DNA of 64,000 nucleotides from Roridomyces roridus (taxonomy: Eukaryota; Basidiomycota; Agaricomycetes; Agaricales; Mycenaceae), in assembly GCA_029378245.1 (NCBI GenBank), contig JARKIF010000004.1:1178001-1242000 (forward strand). Direction: 5' to 3'. The translations under genes and the position numbers were made by a program. Positions 11,320 through 24,758 of this stretch are shown here, one piece after another. Positions within the stretch are counted from its first letter, which is position 1. Every line of letters starts with the position of its first letter. Under the pieces are notes generated by a model. It saw only the letters and a list, made by a program, of their open reading frames with translations. It made no database searches and was not told where the DNA came from.

Positions 11320-11590
11320 CGAATGCAGGATGAGTGGGCGTTTACGGCGTCGCGAAGGTTGGCGGAAGGCATAACGACCGACGAGACGGTGCTACTGCTG
11401 CGTCACATATACTCAATGAACCCATACGAGGTTCGTTCGTTCTTTTTATCCCCGTATTCAGTCTGTAAATATCATTCTTAGGAGCCAACCACATGCACAC
11501 TAGCGGAGTTTCTCATCCAAAACGAGGGCCAACGTTGTGCGGTGGTCCTTGATGAGATTGAGAAGGTCGAGGAAAAGATCCTTTGGTCCC
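11320..11590 (+). pseudogene. Relic of an AAA-type ATPase gene
   Basis: A coding-like stretch reads [20 protein letters not shown], then after an apparent intron (about 11431-11482) AEFLIQNEGQRCAVVLDEIE and KVEEKILWSLLMPWESG. The CAVVLDEIEK part looks like a Walker B strand (hydrophobic stretch ending LDE) of AAA+ ATPases, followed by a helix leading into the usual LLMPxExG turn. No Walker A motif or flanking domains are found, and reading stops after about 11590. The first part recurs at 16088-16160. Identification is from motif shape only. Confidence 0.35.
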
Positions 11591-12119
11591 TATTGATGCC
11601 GTGGGAGTCTGGTATGTGTGGGTCAAGCTGAAATGGCAGGTTTCGAGTTCAGGAAACTTAACCTTTGGGACAGAAGGGCCACAGCCGTTCCACTCAGGTA
11701 TACGATATTCCGAGCGGAATATGTTGCGATGACGATCCTTCAAGTAGTTTCCAGCCGAAAGCAAGTTCAACACCCATGAAACAGACCTGAAGATCAGACA
11801 GATTCATGATCACATATAACTGGTAGTATTAGGTCGTAGGACATCCAAGTACACAGGTGGATAGTTGCCTAGTGAGAACGGGATGAAGGAACGCGAGGAG
11901 GCTGACGCGGGCAAAGTTTAAATAAACTTGAAGATCTGATTTTCGAGGCGGAGGACGACGAGAGTGAGAACGCAATTCAGCGGGCGCGCGGCACTCTGTC
12001 AGGATCGAGAAGGGCAGGAAACCGGGGACGGTGAGGGACGGTGGCGGAGGCAGTGGGCGCTAGAAGGAGGCTGCTTCGATTACGTCTTATCAGTTGAGGA
12101 CTAATCCACCCTGTACCGT
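11591..12119. other. Intergenic upstream of FunK1-2
   Basis: No gene seen. The last 120 bases (from about 11990) resemble the region before FunK1-3 (about 19640-19760), sharing blocks such as gggcgctagaaggaggc / gagcgctagaaggacgc, so the duplication extends upstream of the leader. Confidence 0.5.
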
Positions 12120-12207
12120 GTTCTCCAGTGCCACACCCTCGCTTGCCGGCGCGTTCACAAAGGTGCGAATTGTCCCCATCTTTGATCTCTTCTTCCTTTC
12201 AACCAAC
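12120..12207 (+). repeat. Shared 5' leader of FunK1-2
   Basis: Second copy of the leader described at 5750, ending with aaccaac before the ATG at 12208. Confidence 0.75.
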
Positions 12208-15007
12208 ATGACCAACTCATCTTCTGAAGCAGGGAGTCTCCCTGCTCAGCCCAGCCCGACCCCCGACGCGTCAGACGCGTCCGCTGAGCCCGCCACACCT
12301 CCGCAGACGCTCAACCCGGATATTGTGTGGGCTGCGCAAGCGACACCGGGTCAGCTCAAGGTGCACATCCCAGCCACCAGCGTCGAGCAGACGAAACAGG
12401 ACGACCCCGGGACGACGCGGCCCGCGGGCCTGGATGAAAATGCTTTTCCAACACTTCACCGGACAAAAAGATGTCTCGGATTTTCTCGCGGATATGGGGA
12501 GTTTCCAGCAGACGGAACTCGATATTCTCATTGCCGACGCCTTGCCCGAGCTGCAGACAGCAGCTAAGAGGTTGAAAAAGGCAAAGAAAGAGCCTGGCAT
12601 GACGGAACCCTCGGTGAGTGTGCTTGCTTGTGCGCACCCAGCATGCGCTGAACCAATGTATAGATCGATTATCTAGAGGCTATTGTCTCTGACTTCCCCG
12701 ATGAGACTAGACCCATATTCGACGACACGCACGCCACGCCGTTCGACTCCGTCGACAAACAACAGCACTACACCAAACCAGACATTGCGGGAACCAGGCC
12801 TGGTGCTGCTAAGCCGCAGAAGTGGGGATGGGCGGACGCTGGCACGGTCATCGAGCTCAAGCACAAGACCGAAATATTCAATGAGGACGGGACGATCAAC
12901 GAAGACAACATAGATTCTGTAAACGCCCTTATCCAGCTTGCCAAGAGTGCCCGTAGCCTCCTCATGGCCTCGGGCAGTTGCCATGTGTATATCGCCACAC
13001 TGGTCCACCACTATGCCCGCATCTTCCGTTTTGACCGGAGCAGTTTCTGTGTCACCAAACGCTTCGACTTGACGAAGGACTTCGTGTCCTTTCCCACCTT
13101 TCTCTGGCGTTTGTACAATCCGGAGAACAAGGACACCTGCACGCGCATGTACGGAGGCGACGACACGATCTCCACCATCGCGGCCGACGACAAAGATAAG
13201 GCGAGGATGTTCGAGGCCTTGAAGAGAAACCCGGGTTACAGCCACTTGAACTTCGCCGAAGCGACCAAAGATAGCCTTTGGATTCGTGCCGTCCGCTTCG
13301 TAGAACGCGAGGGCGCCGCTCGCGAGTTCGAGGTTGTCCGCTGCTTCACGTTTGGTGGCATCCTGTCCATTTCGGACGGGCTCTTCAGCCGTGCCACTCG
13401 TGTATACCGAGTCGTTCTTGAGGAGGACGCCGAGAAAGCGGAACCTCCTATTTACGCCCTCAAAGACGCCTGGCCCCAGAGATGCCGCCGACCTGAAGTG
13501 CACTTTTACGACTTCATCGCTGAATACGTGAGGAGGGAGCGCGGGAAGAAGGGAAACGAAAAACTAGGCTCCTTCTTTGATTCCTTCGCACAATGCCATG
13601 GCAGCATCGACCTCTCCGACCTTCCCCCGCTTTCCCCAGCGGAGACGCAAAAGTTGCGGCACGATCCCTGTCTCCACGGCTCACTCCCTGGTGTTCCAGA
13701 CCATGCAGAGGTTAATCGTGACGTGGCGAATGAGCTTGCGCGTAACCACACGAGATTGTTGCTCACACCGGTCGGCAGCCCGCTCAAAAAATTCGAGTCC
13801 ACCAAGTCTTTGGTGCAAGGTGTCTTGAACTCCATAAATCGTATGTCCCGTCTATAGATCACTGTGTGTGATGCCTGACCAAGTTGCGCAGAACATCGAA
13901 TCGTGTACGGAGCCGGCATCATTCACCGCGACATCAGTGAAGGCAACATCCTCCTGCGAGAAGTTTCCGCTCCTCGTCCAGAACACAACGGTTTCCTACT
14001 TGATTGGGACTACGCTCAGTTTACGGCGGAAGGTTTGAAGCAATTCGAGGAATGGTTCCCGGGGAGTCACATGAAGGACGACGTTGAAAAGAACTTGAAG
14101 GACATGACTGTATGTGCTCTCTCGCCATGATCTGCCTCATTCTCACTTGTTACTCAAGGGCACCTTTCCTTTTATGGCGATCGAAATCATTCGGCACTTG
14201 GCTGATCAGGAGACACGGTTACTTCTCCGCGCTATCGAACTCGACAAGAAAGCATCAGCGGAGAAGGAGTCGCAGAATCATCATCTTGCGACATCTCCGC
14301 TCGATACAGATTCGATTCGGAATGGTTTTATCCACTGTGCGCACCACGACCTCGAAAGCTTCTACTGGCTTCTCGTTCGGATGGTCATTCGACACACGGG
14401 GCTCGTCATGGATCCCTTGGCTTGCAACAAGCTATTTGGCCATAAAGGCGAGGAGATGAAGGATTCCTACATTCGCAAGGACCCCAATTTCAAGCAGGAC
14501 GCAAACGCCCCTTTGTTCGACCTATTACAGTCGTTTGGAGACGCAGTTTGCGAACAATACCCGCGCAACAAGCGCGCCGCCGATGGGTCTTCTGAATCGA
14601 CGGAAGATGATGATGACCTCGAATTTCCGCTGGTCGAGGTTGCTCCTTCCGCACCGCCGGTGGCCCCTGTTTTTCTTTCCCATTCCAAGGTCCTGTCGTT
14701 AATCCACAAGTACCTGAAGCGGGAAGGATGGCCCACCAATGATCGCGGACAAGAATACATCTTACCGAGCATCGCTACTTTGCAGCACAAGGTGTTGGAG
14801 GCTGGAACGCAAGAACGCATGCAGAGCCTGACGTCCGGCAGCGGATCGAAGAGAAGGGCGGTCGAGTTCGATGTAGACGAGGAACCGGGTGAAGAGCCGC
14901 AAACGAAGAAAAAGAGGTCGGAGGCGCAGCCGATGGTCAACGTTGGGCAACAGCGTAGGTCGGGAGCGGCGGCAGGGGGTTCTAAGGGTGCGCAGAAGAA
15001 GAAATAG
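12208..15007 (+). pseudogene. FunK1-type protein kinase 2, exon 1 frameshifted
   Basis: Second FunK1 kinase with the same four-exon structure (12208-12613, 12664-13840, 13892-14109, 14159-15007). Exons 2-4 are intact and encode SLLMASGSCHVYIAT, FRFDRSSFCVTKRFDL, the catalytic loop IIHRDISEGNILLREV, DWDYAQF and TFPFMAIEI. The C-terminus is acidic with a basic QTKKKRSE patch that could be a nuclear localisation signal. In exon 1 the GC-rich stretch at about 12403-12432 is seven bases longer than in FunK1-3. The frame that starts at the shared ATG is therefore lost, and the family sequence (MKMLFQHFTGQKDVSDFL) continues in another frame. A downstream start could give an N-terminally shortened kinase. 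Otherwise this is a recent pseudogene or an assembly error in a GC-rich run. Confidence 0.8.
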
Positions 15008-15089
15008 TCATTTTTGTCTGTTGTATATCTGAATGGCTGCTTTATCGTGAAGACGCATTTCGAGTTTCCGCCAAAGATGAGAGCGACGC
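15008..15089. repeat. FunK1 3' flank, duplicated
   Basis: Starts tcatttttgtctgttgtata after the stop and matches the flank of FunK1-3 (22646 onward). The match breaks off at about 15090, where a fragment of a different kinase copy is joined. Confidence 0.7.
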
Positions 15090-15609
15090 CATGCGAGATT
15101 GCTCCTAACCCCAGTCGGCGCCCCACTCAACGACTTCAAAACAACGAAATCACTGGTAGAAGTCATTTATAACGCGATGGAGCGTGAGTATACATTCTCT
15201 CCTCTGCGATTGCTGGTGTTGACGAGCTAACCAGAGCACCGAATTGTATACAATGCCGGTATCATCCACCGCGACATCAGCGAGGGCAACGTGCTCTTTC
15301 GTGAAGTATTATCCTCGCTGCCGAGGTTCAGCGGTTTCCTTGTGGACTGGGACTACGCCGAGTTTACGGATAAGGGCGTCAAGCAGTTCAATGAGTGGTT
15401 TAAGGGGCGCAAGCAGGCTGTCGAAGTTGACAAGACTATGAAGGACATGACTGTAGGTTCCCCTCCTCAAACATGTGCCAGCCGACTGACCTCTTCTTAG
15501 GGGACTTTTCCTTTCATGGCTATCGAGCTCCTTCGCCGTCAGGCTAAGTACTCACGCTCTCGGCAATTCCACAGAAGTCCCCGTGACTTCAAATCAACAA
15601 TCCTTCGGG
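15090..15609 (+). pseudogene. FunK1-1-derived catalytic fragment
   Basis: About 520 bases nearly identical to FunK1-1 7433-7945. They span the end of exon 2, intron 2, exon 3 with IIHRDISEGNVLFREV and DWDYAEF, intron 3 and the first codons of exon 4 (TFPFMAIELLRRQA). It has no N-lobe and stops abruptly, so it is not a gene. A four-base insertion in its exon 4 part (ggctaagtactcacgc against ggctactcacgc) also shifts the frame. Confidence 0.9.
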
Positions 15610-16642
15610 AAGCAGGTGGATTAGTCCCCAACTGATAGCGGGAATAAACGGCCGAAGGCGTCGCAGTTGTCAAGATAACAGCGGAAGCCAACTTTAAGCT
15701 TTAGTCCAGGTCCCCGCCGCCACCGGCGTCCAGTGGGTTAATTAACCAGAAGCCATCGGCTCCTCGTCGCGGTCCACCTTCTTCAACTTCGTCTCTTGGT
15801 CGACGACGGTCGTCTCGCTTGTCTCAAAACTGCCTACTTGATAGTCTCTGAGTTTACATGTAACATGCTCGTCATGGTACGAAGTTCCTTTCTCCACTGA
15901 CAGGTCCCTCGCGCCTTGCATACGCGACGCCGCAGTAGGCGGAAGCGAGCGTGGTCTCCGTCAGCTGGCTGCTGGAGCACTGACTGGTGTCAATTCACGT
16001 ACTCCACCTCTTCGCTCTCAGGCCGTTCAACCTTCCATAGGACGCGGACGGTAACCGATGTACACCAATGCCCAAAATACCACCATCTCATGCTCGAATG
16101 CAGGATGGGTGGGCGTTTGATGGCCGACGAGACGTTGCTCCTGCTGCGTCACATATGTCGGGCTCGGAGAATGACCCTGGTCACCGTTCCGCTGTTCTCC
16201 CCTACCACGACCACGCGAGCCGCCAGCCCGCGACAAGCTGAGGCCCTCACTTCTCGCGCTCAAAGTCGCCGTCGAGAAGCTCCATCTCTAATGCAGACGA
16301 CCTCGTTCGCATGAGACGGGATATTTCTCATCGAATTGAACAAGGGTGAGGGTGGGTAAGTATGCCGAGCAGGAGGAAATCCACGCTCGGCGCGAGGTGG
16401 CCGAGAGACAGTGGCCGACTTCGAGGCCCAAGGAGAAGGAAAGGTGAGGTGGAGGTGCTTGAAGATGACAACGGGCACCCGGAGCAATGGAGGGCAGAGA
16501 TACAGACTCGGAAGTAAATTCAGGAGTTTCTAAGAAATTATCTCTGTTCTCTTCCCGAAGTCGAAAACATGACGTTGACACACTGCCAGGATTTGATCAT
16601 TTGCTGCCACGGCAAATTTTAAATTTGCTATTTATTTGCTAT
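15610..16642. other. Gene-poor stretch with an ATPase scrap
   Basis: No intact gene. At 16088-16160 there is a second copy of the sequence at 11323-11412 (ctcgaatgcaggatg, then cgacgagac and ctgctgcgtcacatat), reading MADETLLLLRHI, part of the putative AAA-type ATPase relic. The rest has only short unconvincing frames. Confidence 0.45.
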
Positions 16643-16678
16643 ACATTTGCTGGGCTGATTTGCGGACCCAGCAAATGT
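16643..16678. repeat. Perfect 12-bp inverted repeat (hairpin)
   Basis: acatttgctggg (16643-16654) and its exact reverse complement cccagcaaatgt (16667-16678) flank a 12-base loop. Further copies of the heptamer atttgct occur at about 16624, 16634, 16657 (as atttgcg) and 16732. The A/T-rich repeat cluster looks like the end of a small mobile element. Confidence 0.7.
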
Positions 16679-19600
16679 GTAAAGATGTCAACTTCTTCAT
16701 TGATTGCCGAGACATTTGCGTTACATTTGCTGGATTACAGCATGTCCTGCCATATATGGGAATAAACACTAATACCTCTATAAGGCAATTCTTGTGCTCG
16801 CCGGGCCCCCGTGCACCCCTGCTGTTCTTTTTCAAGGTCAAATTCCAAATGATTTCTCCCCAAACTGCCCAAAACGGTGTTCCACTGATTCATTCCTTAT
16901 TTGGCTATAGCTCACTGATGATTCCTAAACTGGGTCAATGTGAATGAAAGGTTGTCCATCGACATTTCATAGACAGGATGGTTACGAGCCTACAAAACGA
17001 TGTTGAAACATGCAATTCACCAAAGCATCGACGAGCGAAGCGCCCCAACCACCGAGATCATCCCCGCCGCCCAAGCTCACAGGCAGCAACTCATCGTGGC
17101 CGAATGCGAATTGCCTGTGCAACAACAAACATTACTCGAATTTACTCTGGCAGACGCAAGCCTGCTCACTTGTACGCATCATAACTCGTCGAAAAGATCT
17201 GCCGAACAGCGGCCTTCGAGGAGTACTTTGTGGGGACCCTCCAGCCTGTGAAGGCGAACCTGGCTGTGAATTTTCTGATGAAGGCCTGTAAGCAAGACCT
17301 GGCATGTGTAGCAAGTTCAAAATAATTACATGGGATCGGTCTTCAAACGTATTCGAGTGTTAAATACTTAGTACACCACCGATCCGAAAACGTGTTGAGT
17401 TGACGTCGGGAGCAAAGGTCAAATGTCATTTCTGCGCCACATCAAACTAAGACGTCGCCGATGTCGAAATAGGCGTCAAAACTGGATTCAATTGAGCGTC
17501 GATTGACACCGACGTCGAATCGACGTTGCTGCCTGACCTCGGATTAACATGGTTGCTTGACTCAGAAAGAGCTCAATTATTCATCAATGCAATTCTCAAA
17601 ACACGCTAGAACAGCTGATATAGCAGGGGAGAATATCATATATTCAGAAAACACTATTTCTACACTAGGGTTACTGCCCGGTGGCGCGAGTCGACTGGGT
17701 GGGGGGGAATCCAATTTGTAGGCTGTTCAGCCCGTGACTTAAGGTCGAAGCAGGAACATTCAATCTGGCGAGACGATTTCAGCAAGTCGCTACTAAAAAG
17801 AGACTCGCCACGTACCTGAGAGTTATTCCTCACTCGCTCCACGCGGATCAGAACTGGGTGACGGTGTCGTGTGCGATGCCGAAACCTGCGCCTTGCGCGC
17901 GACGTGGCCGGGAACAGAGGGATGGGTTCGGCGAGGCGTGAAGATGCTCGCGGGTTTCGATCTCGCTGGATGATTCTGACAGTTTCGGGGCGCGTTGGTC
18001 GCGGAGGGTGGGTGCTTGATGAGTCTGGCTTGAGGAAAAATTGAGGGACGTTGAGGAAATCTTCTTTGCGGGAGTCGCCTCGTTGTCAAGGTACAGGCTT
18101 GCGGCGGTACAAAGTAACTGAAGAGGGCCGACAAGAGGAGGGAGAGTGTAGGGAGGAGGGGCATACATGTTGACACGAGGGTAGATATGGATGTGAGTGC
18201 CACCGTGGGTGGAGAATGTATGGAGGGCGGTATGAGTGACTTCGTCCGGGCTTGAGTGGGAAGCTTGCGGAGAATGCGATGTCTTGACTCTTGAGGTCAA
18301 GGGCGAGCGGGTAAGAGGCTGTGACTCGGAGGTAGAGATTGACGGCAATGGCGCCGATGGCGGGCACCGGACACTGGCAGGGAGGAGCGTCACAGGGCGG
18401 GTGGTGGCAGGAAGAAAGAGGTGGGAGACGACAAGTGTGTTGATCAGTTGAACTTCACGTGAGTGATTACAATCTCCTTTCTCGCTTCCGCGTCTCGCTC
18501 GGCTTAACGAGCTGACCTCGAGTCCGAACCAGACTTGCCACTCAGATCGCCCACAGAGCGCACGCGTCTTTTTCTATTATATTAGTCTTGATTTGGAGTT
18601 CTCAGTTCTTACTGGGTACATTAATCCATCATCCAACTCTGCTTTTGAGAGAAAGAGTCTGAAAGACATCGGGCAATGTGCCCAGACAGACGTTGGCGAG
18701 GCACTCAATACGACGTCAATATCACCTAATTGACGCTGCGGGAGTTACATCGAACCGACGTCGAGGCTATACCATTTTTACATCACCAAGAAACGCTGAT
18801 ACGACATCTTACATTGACATCTGTCTAAACTCGGCACGGGTTGGTGGTGTAGTGCCCGAAGTAAACGAAGATTGTTTACCGACATCGTCACAGAAAGTCC
18901 CAACCAGCAGCCAATCCACATCCTGCTCTGCGCAATGTTGGAACCGATCGCAGTGGCTTGACTGCCCACTGGCAGTCTTACACATTTTTCGTCAGGTCTA
19001 TCTGCCAACTGCCCTTGTAAAAAGATTACTGGTTCAAAGAATTGTTGAGGTTTTCTGATACCAATTTCAAGTGCTCGGTTCTTCGATATGGAGAGTGGAC
19101 GAAATTTCTTATTTTTCAGCGCCGTCGAGACTCGCGTTCAAAAGATACATGTATCGGGCCTCGAGGAGTGGCATTGGGGCCTGAAGCATGATTCTTTCAG
19201 GTATTCTAAGCGCAGTAGTCTCATGAATTGTCGCAATAAGGATCGACCTGAGGACTATCAGGACTATCAGGATACGGATAGTCTGCGCATGCATGAGAGA
19301 AGAAAAGTGCTAGATATGTCGGCAAAGGTGTTCCAGATGACAAGTAAATTTGGAGCAGAGAGCAATCCCGCAGCAGAGAACCGGGGTGAATTATTGATTT
19401 GGAAAAAAATTGAAGCAGCGTAGAATGGGAGACAGCAAAGATCGTCAAGGCAGAGTCCGTTCCAGTGTTCGACCAAAATCAACGGATAGAAGTTGCGAGT
19501 GCTTCCAGCAGGGCCCAGGGGCATGTATGACCTAGGTAGTAAATATGAACTGTCGCGACTCGCCGAACTTGACTTGAAGGTGGCCGGCCCAGACGCCGGA

Positions 19601-19767
19601 CTCGGACAACCGTTAATGGCGAGCGCGTCTTGACGCGGCACGAAGTAGGGAACCAGGAACAGTCGAGAAGCAGGCGGACGGAGTAGTGTAGCGGCGGCAG
19701 TGAGCGCTAGAAGGACGCCACTGCCATTACGTCCCCATCAACTGAGGACCAATCAACCCTGTACCGG
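16679..19767. other. Gene-poor stretch before FunK1-3
   Basis: No gene can be supported. The segments at about 17400-17535 and 18680-18775 are both rich in gacgtc/cgtcga motifs, which may be decayed repeat sequence. The longest frame (17848-18393, minus) is low in recognisable features. The last 130 bases resemble the region upstream of FunK1-2. Confidence 0.4.
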
Positions 19768-19853
19768 TTCTTCAGTGCCACACCCTCGCTTGCCGGCGCG
19801 TTCACAAAGGTGCGAATTGTCCCATCTTTGATCTCTTCTTCCTTTCAACCAAC
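19768..19853 (+). repeat. Shared 5' leader of FunK1-3
   Basis: Third copy of the leader described at 5750. It ends with the same ttcctttcaaccaac as FunK1-2 before the ATG at 19854 and has lost one c in the gtccccatc block. Confidence 0.75.
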
Positions 19854-22645
19854 ATGACCAACTCATCTTCTGAAGCAGGGAGTCTCCCTGCTCAGCCCAG
19901 CCCGACCCCCGACGCGTCAGACGCGTCCGCTGAGCCTGCGACACCTCCGCAGACGCCGAACCCGGGTATCGCGCGGGCTGTGCAAGCGACACCGGGTCAG
20001 CGCAAGGTGCACATCCCAGCTACCAGCGTCGAGCAGACGACCCAGGACGACGCTGCGACGAGGCGGGTGTGGAAGAAAATGCTTCTGGAGCATTTCACCG
20101 GCGAAAAAGATGTCTCGGAGTTTCTAAAGGCTATGGGGAGCTTTAGACAGAGCAGCCTCCAGACGCTCATTAACAGAGCCTTGACCAAACTTCAGGCGGC
20201 GGCTCAGGATTTGCAGGATGCAGAGCACGAGACAGGCATGACCGACCCATTGGTGAGTGTGCTCGCTGGTACGCACCCACGTCTACTCAAACTTTGTCCT
20301 TTGACAGCTTGCATACCTGAAGGCGATCGTTTCCAGGTTCTCCAAGAAGACTAGACCCACGTTCCACGACACACACGCCACGCCGTTCGACTCCGTTGAC
20401 AAGCAACAACACTACACAAAACCTGATATCACCGGTACCAGGCCTGGTATGACCAAGAAGCCAGCCAAGTGGGGCTGGACGGACGCTGGAACGGTCATCG
20501 AGCTCAAATACAAGACCGAGATATTCAACGAGGACGGGACGGTCAATAAGGACAACATAGAGTCTATAAAGGCCCTGATCCAGCTTGGCAAGAGCGCGCG
20601 TAGTCTCCTGATGGCCTCCGGAAGCTGTCACGTCTATGTCCTCACCCTCGTCGGCCACCGGGCCCGCATCTTCCGTTTCGACCGCAGCAGTTTCTGTGTC
20701 ACCAAACGCTTCGACTTGACCCAGGACTTCGTGTCCCTACCCACCTTCCTCTGGCGTTTGTACAACCCGGAGAACAAGGACACCTGTACCCGCATGTACG
20801 GAGGCGACGACACCATCTCCCTCCCGAATCATCGCGACAAAAAGCGCATGTTCGGTGTCCTGGAGAGAACCCCGTTTTACCACCACTTGTCCTTCGCCGA
20901 AGCGACCAAAGATAGTCTTTGGATTCGAGCCGTCCGCTTCGTAGAACGCGAGGGCGCCGCTCGCGAGTTGGAGGTTGTCCGCTGCTTCACGTTTGGTGGC
21001 ATCTTGTCCATCTCGGACGGGCTCTTCAGCCGTGCCACTCGGGTACACCGAGTCGTTCTTGAGGAGGACGCCGACGAGGACAGTCCCACTATCTACGCTC
21101 TCAAGGATGCCTGGCCCCAGACATGCCGCCGACCCGAAGTGGACTTTTATGATTTCATCGCAGAACACGTGAGGAGGGAGCGCGACAATCCGCAGAAAGC
21201 GCGGCTAGCCTCCGTCTTCGATTCCTTTGCGCAATGCCACGGCAGCGTCGATCTCTCCGACCTCCACCTGCTGTCCCCAACGGAGACGCAAAAGTTGCGA
21301 TGCAACTCTGCTCTCCACTGCTCTGTTCCTGGCGTTCCAGACCATGCAGACGTCGATCCTGACATTGCTGATCAACTTGCGCGAAAACACACGAGATTGT
21401 TGCTCACACCAGTGGGTGGACCGCTCAAGAAATTCAAGACGAGCCAATCTCTTGTCCAAGCCCTCTTCAACGCGATAAATCGTACGTGTAATCTCTGCAT
21501 AATTCCATGTTCTGCCTGACCTAAGATGCACAGAACACCGAATCGTGTATCAGGCGGGCCTCATCCACCGCGACGTCAGTGAAGGCAACGTTCTGCTGCG
21601 AGAAGTTTCCGCTCCTCGTCCAGAACACAACGGTTTCCTACTTGATTGGGACTACGCTCAGTTTACGGCGGAAGGTTTGGCGAAATTCAAGGAATGGTTC
21701 CCAGGCCATCACAGGAAGGACGACGTCCAAAGAAATTTGAAGGACATGACAGTATGTGCTTCATTCCGACCTCATGATCTGCCACATTCTCACTCATTAC
21801 TCAAGGGCACCTTTCCTTTTATGGCGATCGAAATCGTCCGGCAACTGGCTGATCAGGACACTCGGTTACTTCTCCGCGCCATCGGAATCGACGAGAATCC
21901 AGTCATGGATCAGGATCATGCCCAGCCGTCCCAGGAGTCTCTGGTCGACCAAGCTTCGAGTGTAACGGACTTTAGCCACCGTGCGCATCATGACCTCGAG
22001 AGCTTTTACTGGCTCCTCGTCTGGATGGTCATTCGACACACGGGGCTTGTCAAAGATCCTTTGGCTTGCAGGGAGTTATTTGGCCACCATGGCGATGACG
22101 CGAAGATGGGCCATCTCCACAAGGTACCCAAATTCGACAGAAGCGCAAACCCTCCATTATACGACCTTCTACAATTGTTTCGCGCAGCAGTTCTTGCTCA
22201 AAACCCGGAAGCCAGCGCCACCGTTCAGCCTCCTCAGCCCAAGGAAGATGATCCTGACCTCGAGTTTGAGGTCGCTGAAGTTGTCCCCCCTCTTCCGCCG
22301 GTTCCTGTTTTGCTTGACCATCAGCAAATCTTGGGGCTGCTCTCCACGTATGTGCGGTCGGCAGGATGGCCCACCGACGACCCAGGACAAGAGTACATCT
22401 TGCCGAGCGTCTTTGCTGTGCATCACAAGGTGCTGGAGGCTGGAACGCAAGAACGCATACAGAGCCTGACGTCAGGCAGCGGATCAAAGAGAAGTGCGGT
22501 CGAGTTCGATGTAGACGAGGAGCCTGGTGAAGAGCCGCAAACGAAGAAGAAGAGGTCGGAGACGCAGCCGATGGTCAACGTTGGGCAACAACGTAGGTCA
22601 GGAGCGGCGGCAGGGGGTTCTAAGGGTGCGCAGAAGAAGAAATAG
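19854..22645 (+). CDS. FunK1-type protein kinase 3, intact
   Basis: Complete FunK1 kinase of 876 residues; exons 19854-20252, 20308-21481, 21534-21751 and 21806-22645 join without any frame problem. The N-terminus is disordered (SSEAGSLPAQPSPTPDASDA) and is followed by a helical segment (KMLLEHFTGEKDVSEFLKAM). N-lobe motifs are DAGTVIELKYKTEIF, SLLMASGSCHVYVLTL and FRFDRSSFCVTKRFDL. The catalytic loop is LIHRDVSEGNVLLREV, the metal-binding position reads DWDYAQF and the activation region is TFPFMAIEIV. The C-terminal tail carries a KKKRSE basic patch, so nuclear location is possible. It lies tail to tail with beta-tubulin copy 3, with about 370 bases between stops. It is the best reference for judging the damaged relatives. 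Substrate is unknown. Confidence 0.9.
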
Positions 22646-23012
22646 TCATTTTTGTCTGTTGTATATCTGAATGGCTGCTTTATCCGTCAAGACGCATTTC
22701 GAGTTTCAGCCAAAGATGAGAGCGACTAGTGTTTCTTCCGTCAGCTTATCCCTCCAAAATTCATTCAATCATGCGCCCAACTTGTTAACTTGTCCATCCC
22801 ACACCGCCAGAAACCAGAACCGTTTCAATTTTCGAGAATATTCCACGACAAGAGAAAAGCTACGTGATTGAATCGTAAAAGTAAAAAAGAAAGAGCGTGC
22901 GTGCATCAGAGTACTAATTAGGAAGCAGAGGTGCATGGTAGAGTGATCAAAAAAACGGGCAACAACGTATTTTTGCGAGGGGTATAGAAAGTCGGTCGGT
23001 CGTGCACCGCAT
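22646..23012. other. Tail-to-tail spacer FunK1-3 / tubulin 3
   Basis: Contains the 3' flanks of both convergent genes and is the intact counterpart of 10197-10553. No other gene is seen. Confidence 0.6.

Positions 23013-24758
<1,746 letters not shown>

Noticed and set aside
10804..11481. 225-codon open frame on the plus strand
   Set aside because: It is antisense to tubulin copy 2; similar antisense frames occur opposite the other tubulin copies (3890-4495, 23216-23683) and arise from codon bias.
12673..13503. 276-codon open frame on the minus strand
   Set aside because: Antisense to FunK1-2 exon 2; equivalent mirror frames exist opposite FunK1-1 (6235-7029) and FunK1-3.
17848..18393. 181-codon minus-strand frame rich in Ser/Thr/Pro
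   Set aside because: No motif, no homologous copy in the window, no convincing splice partners or promoter; left as unsupported.
17398..18790. Possible terminal repeats of a transposon made of gacgtcg-rich segments
   Set aside because: Similarity between the two segments is limited to short CpG-rich words; no continuous inverted or direct match could be drawn.
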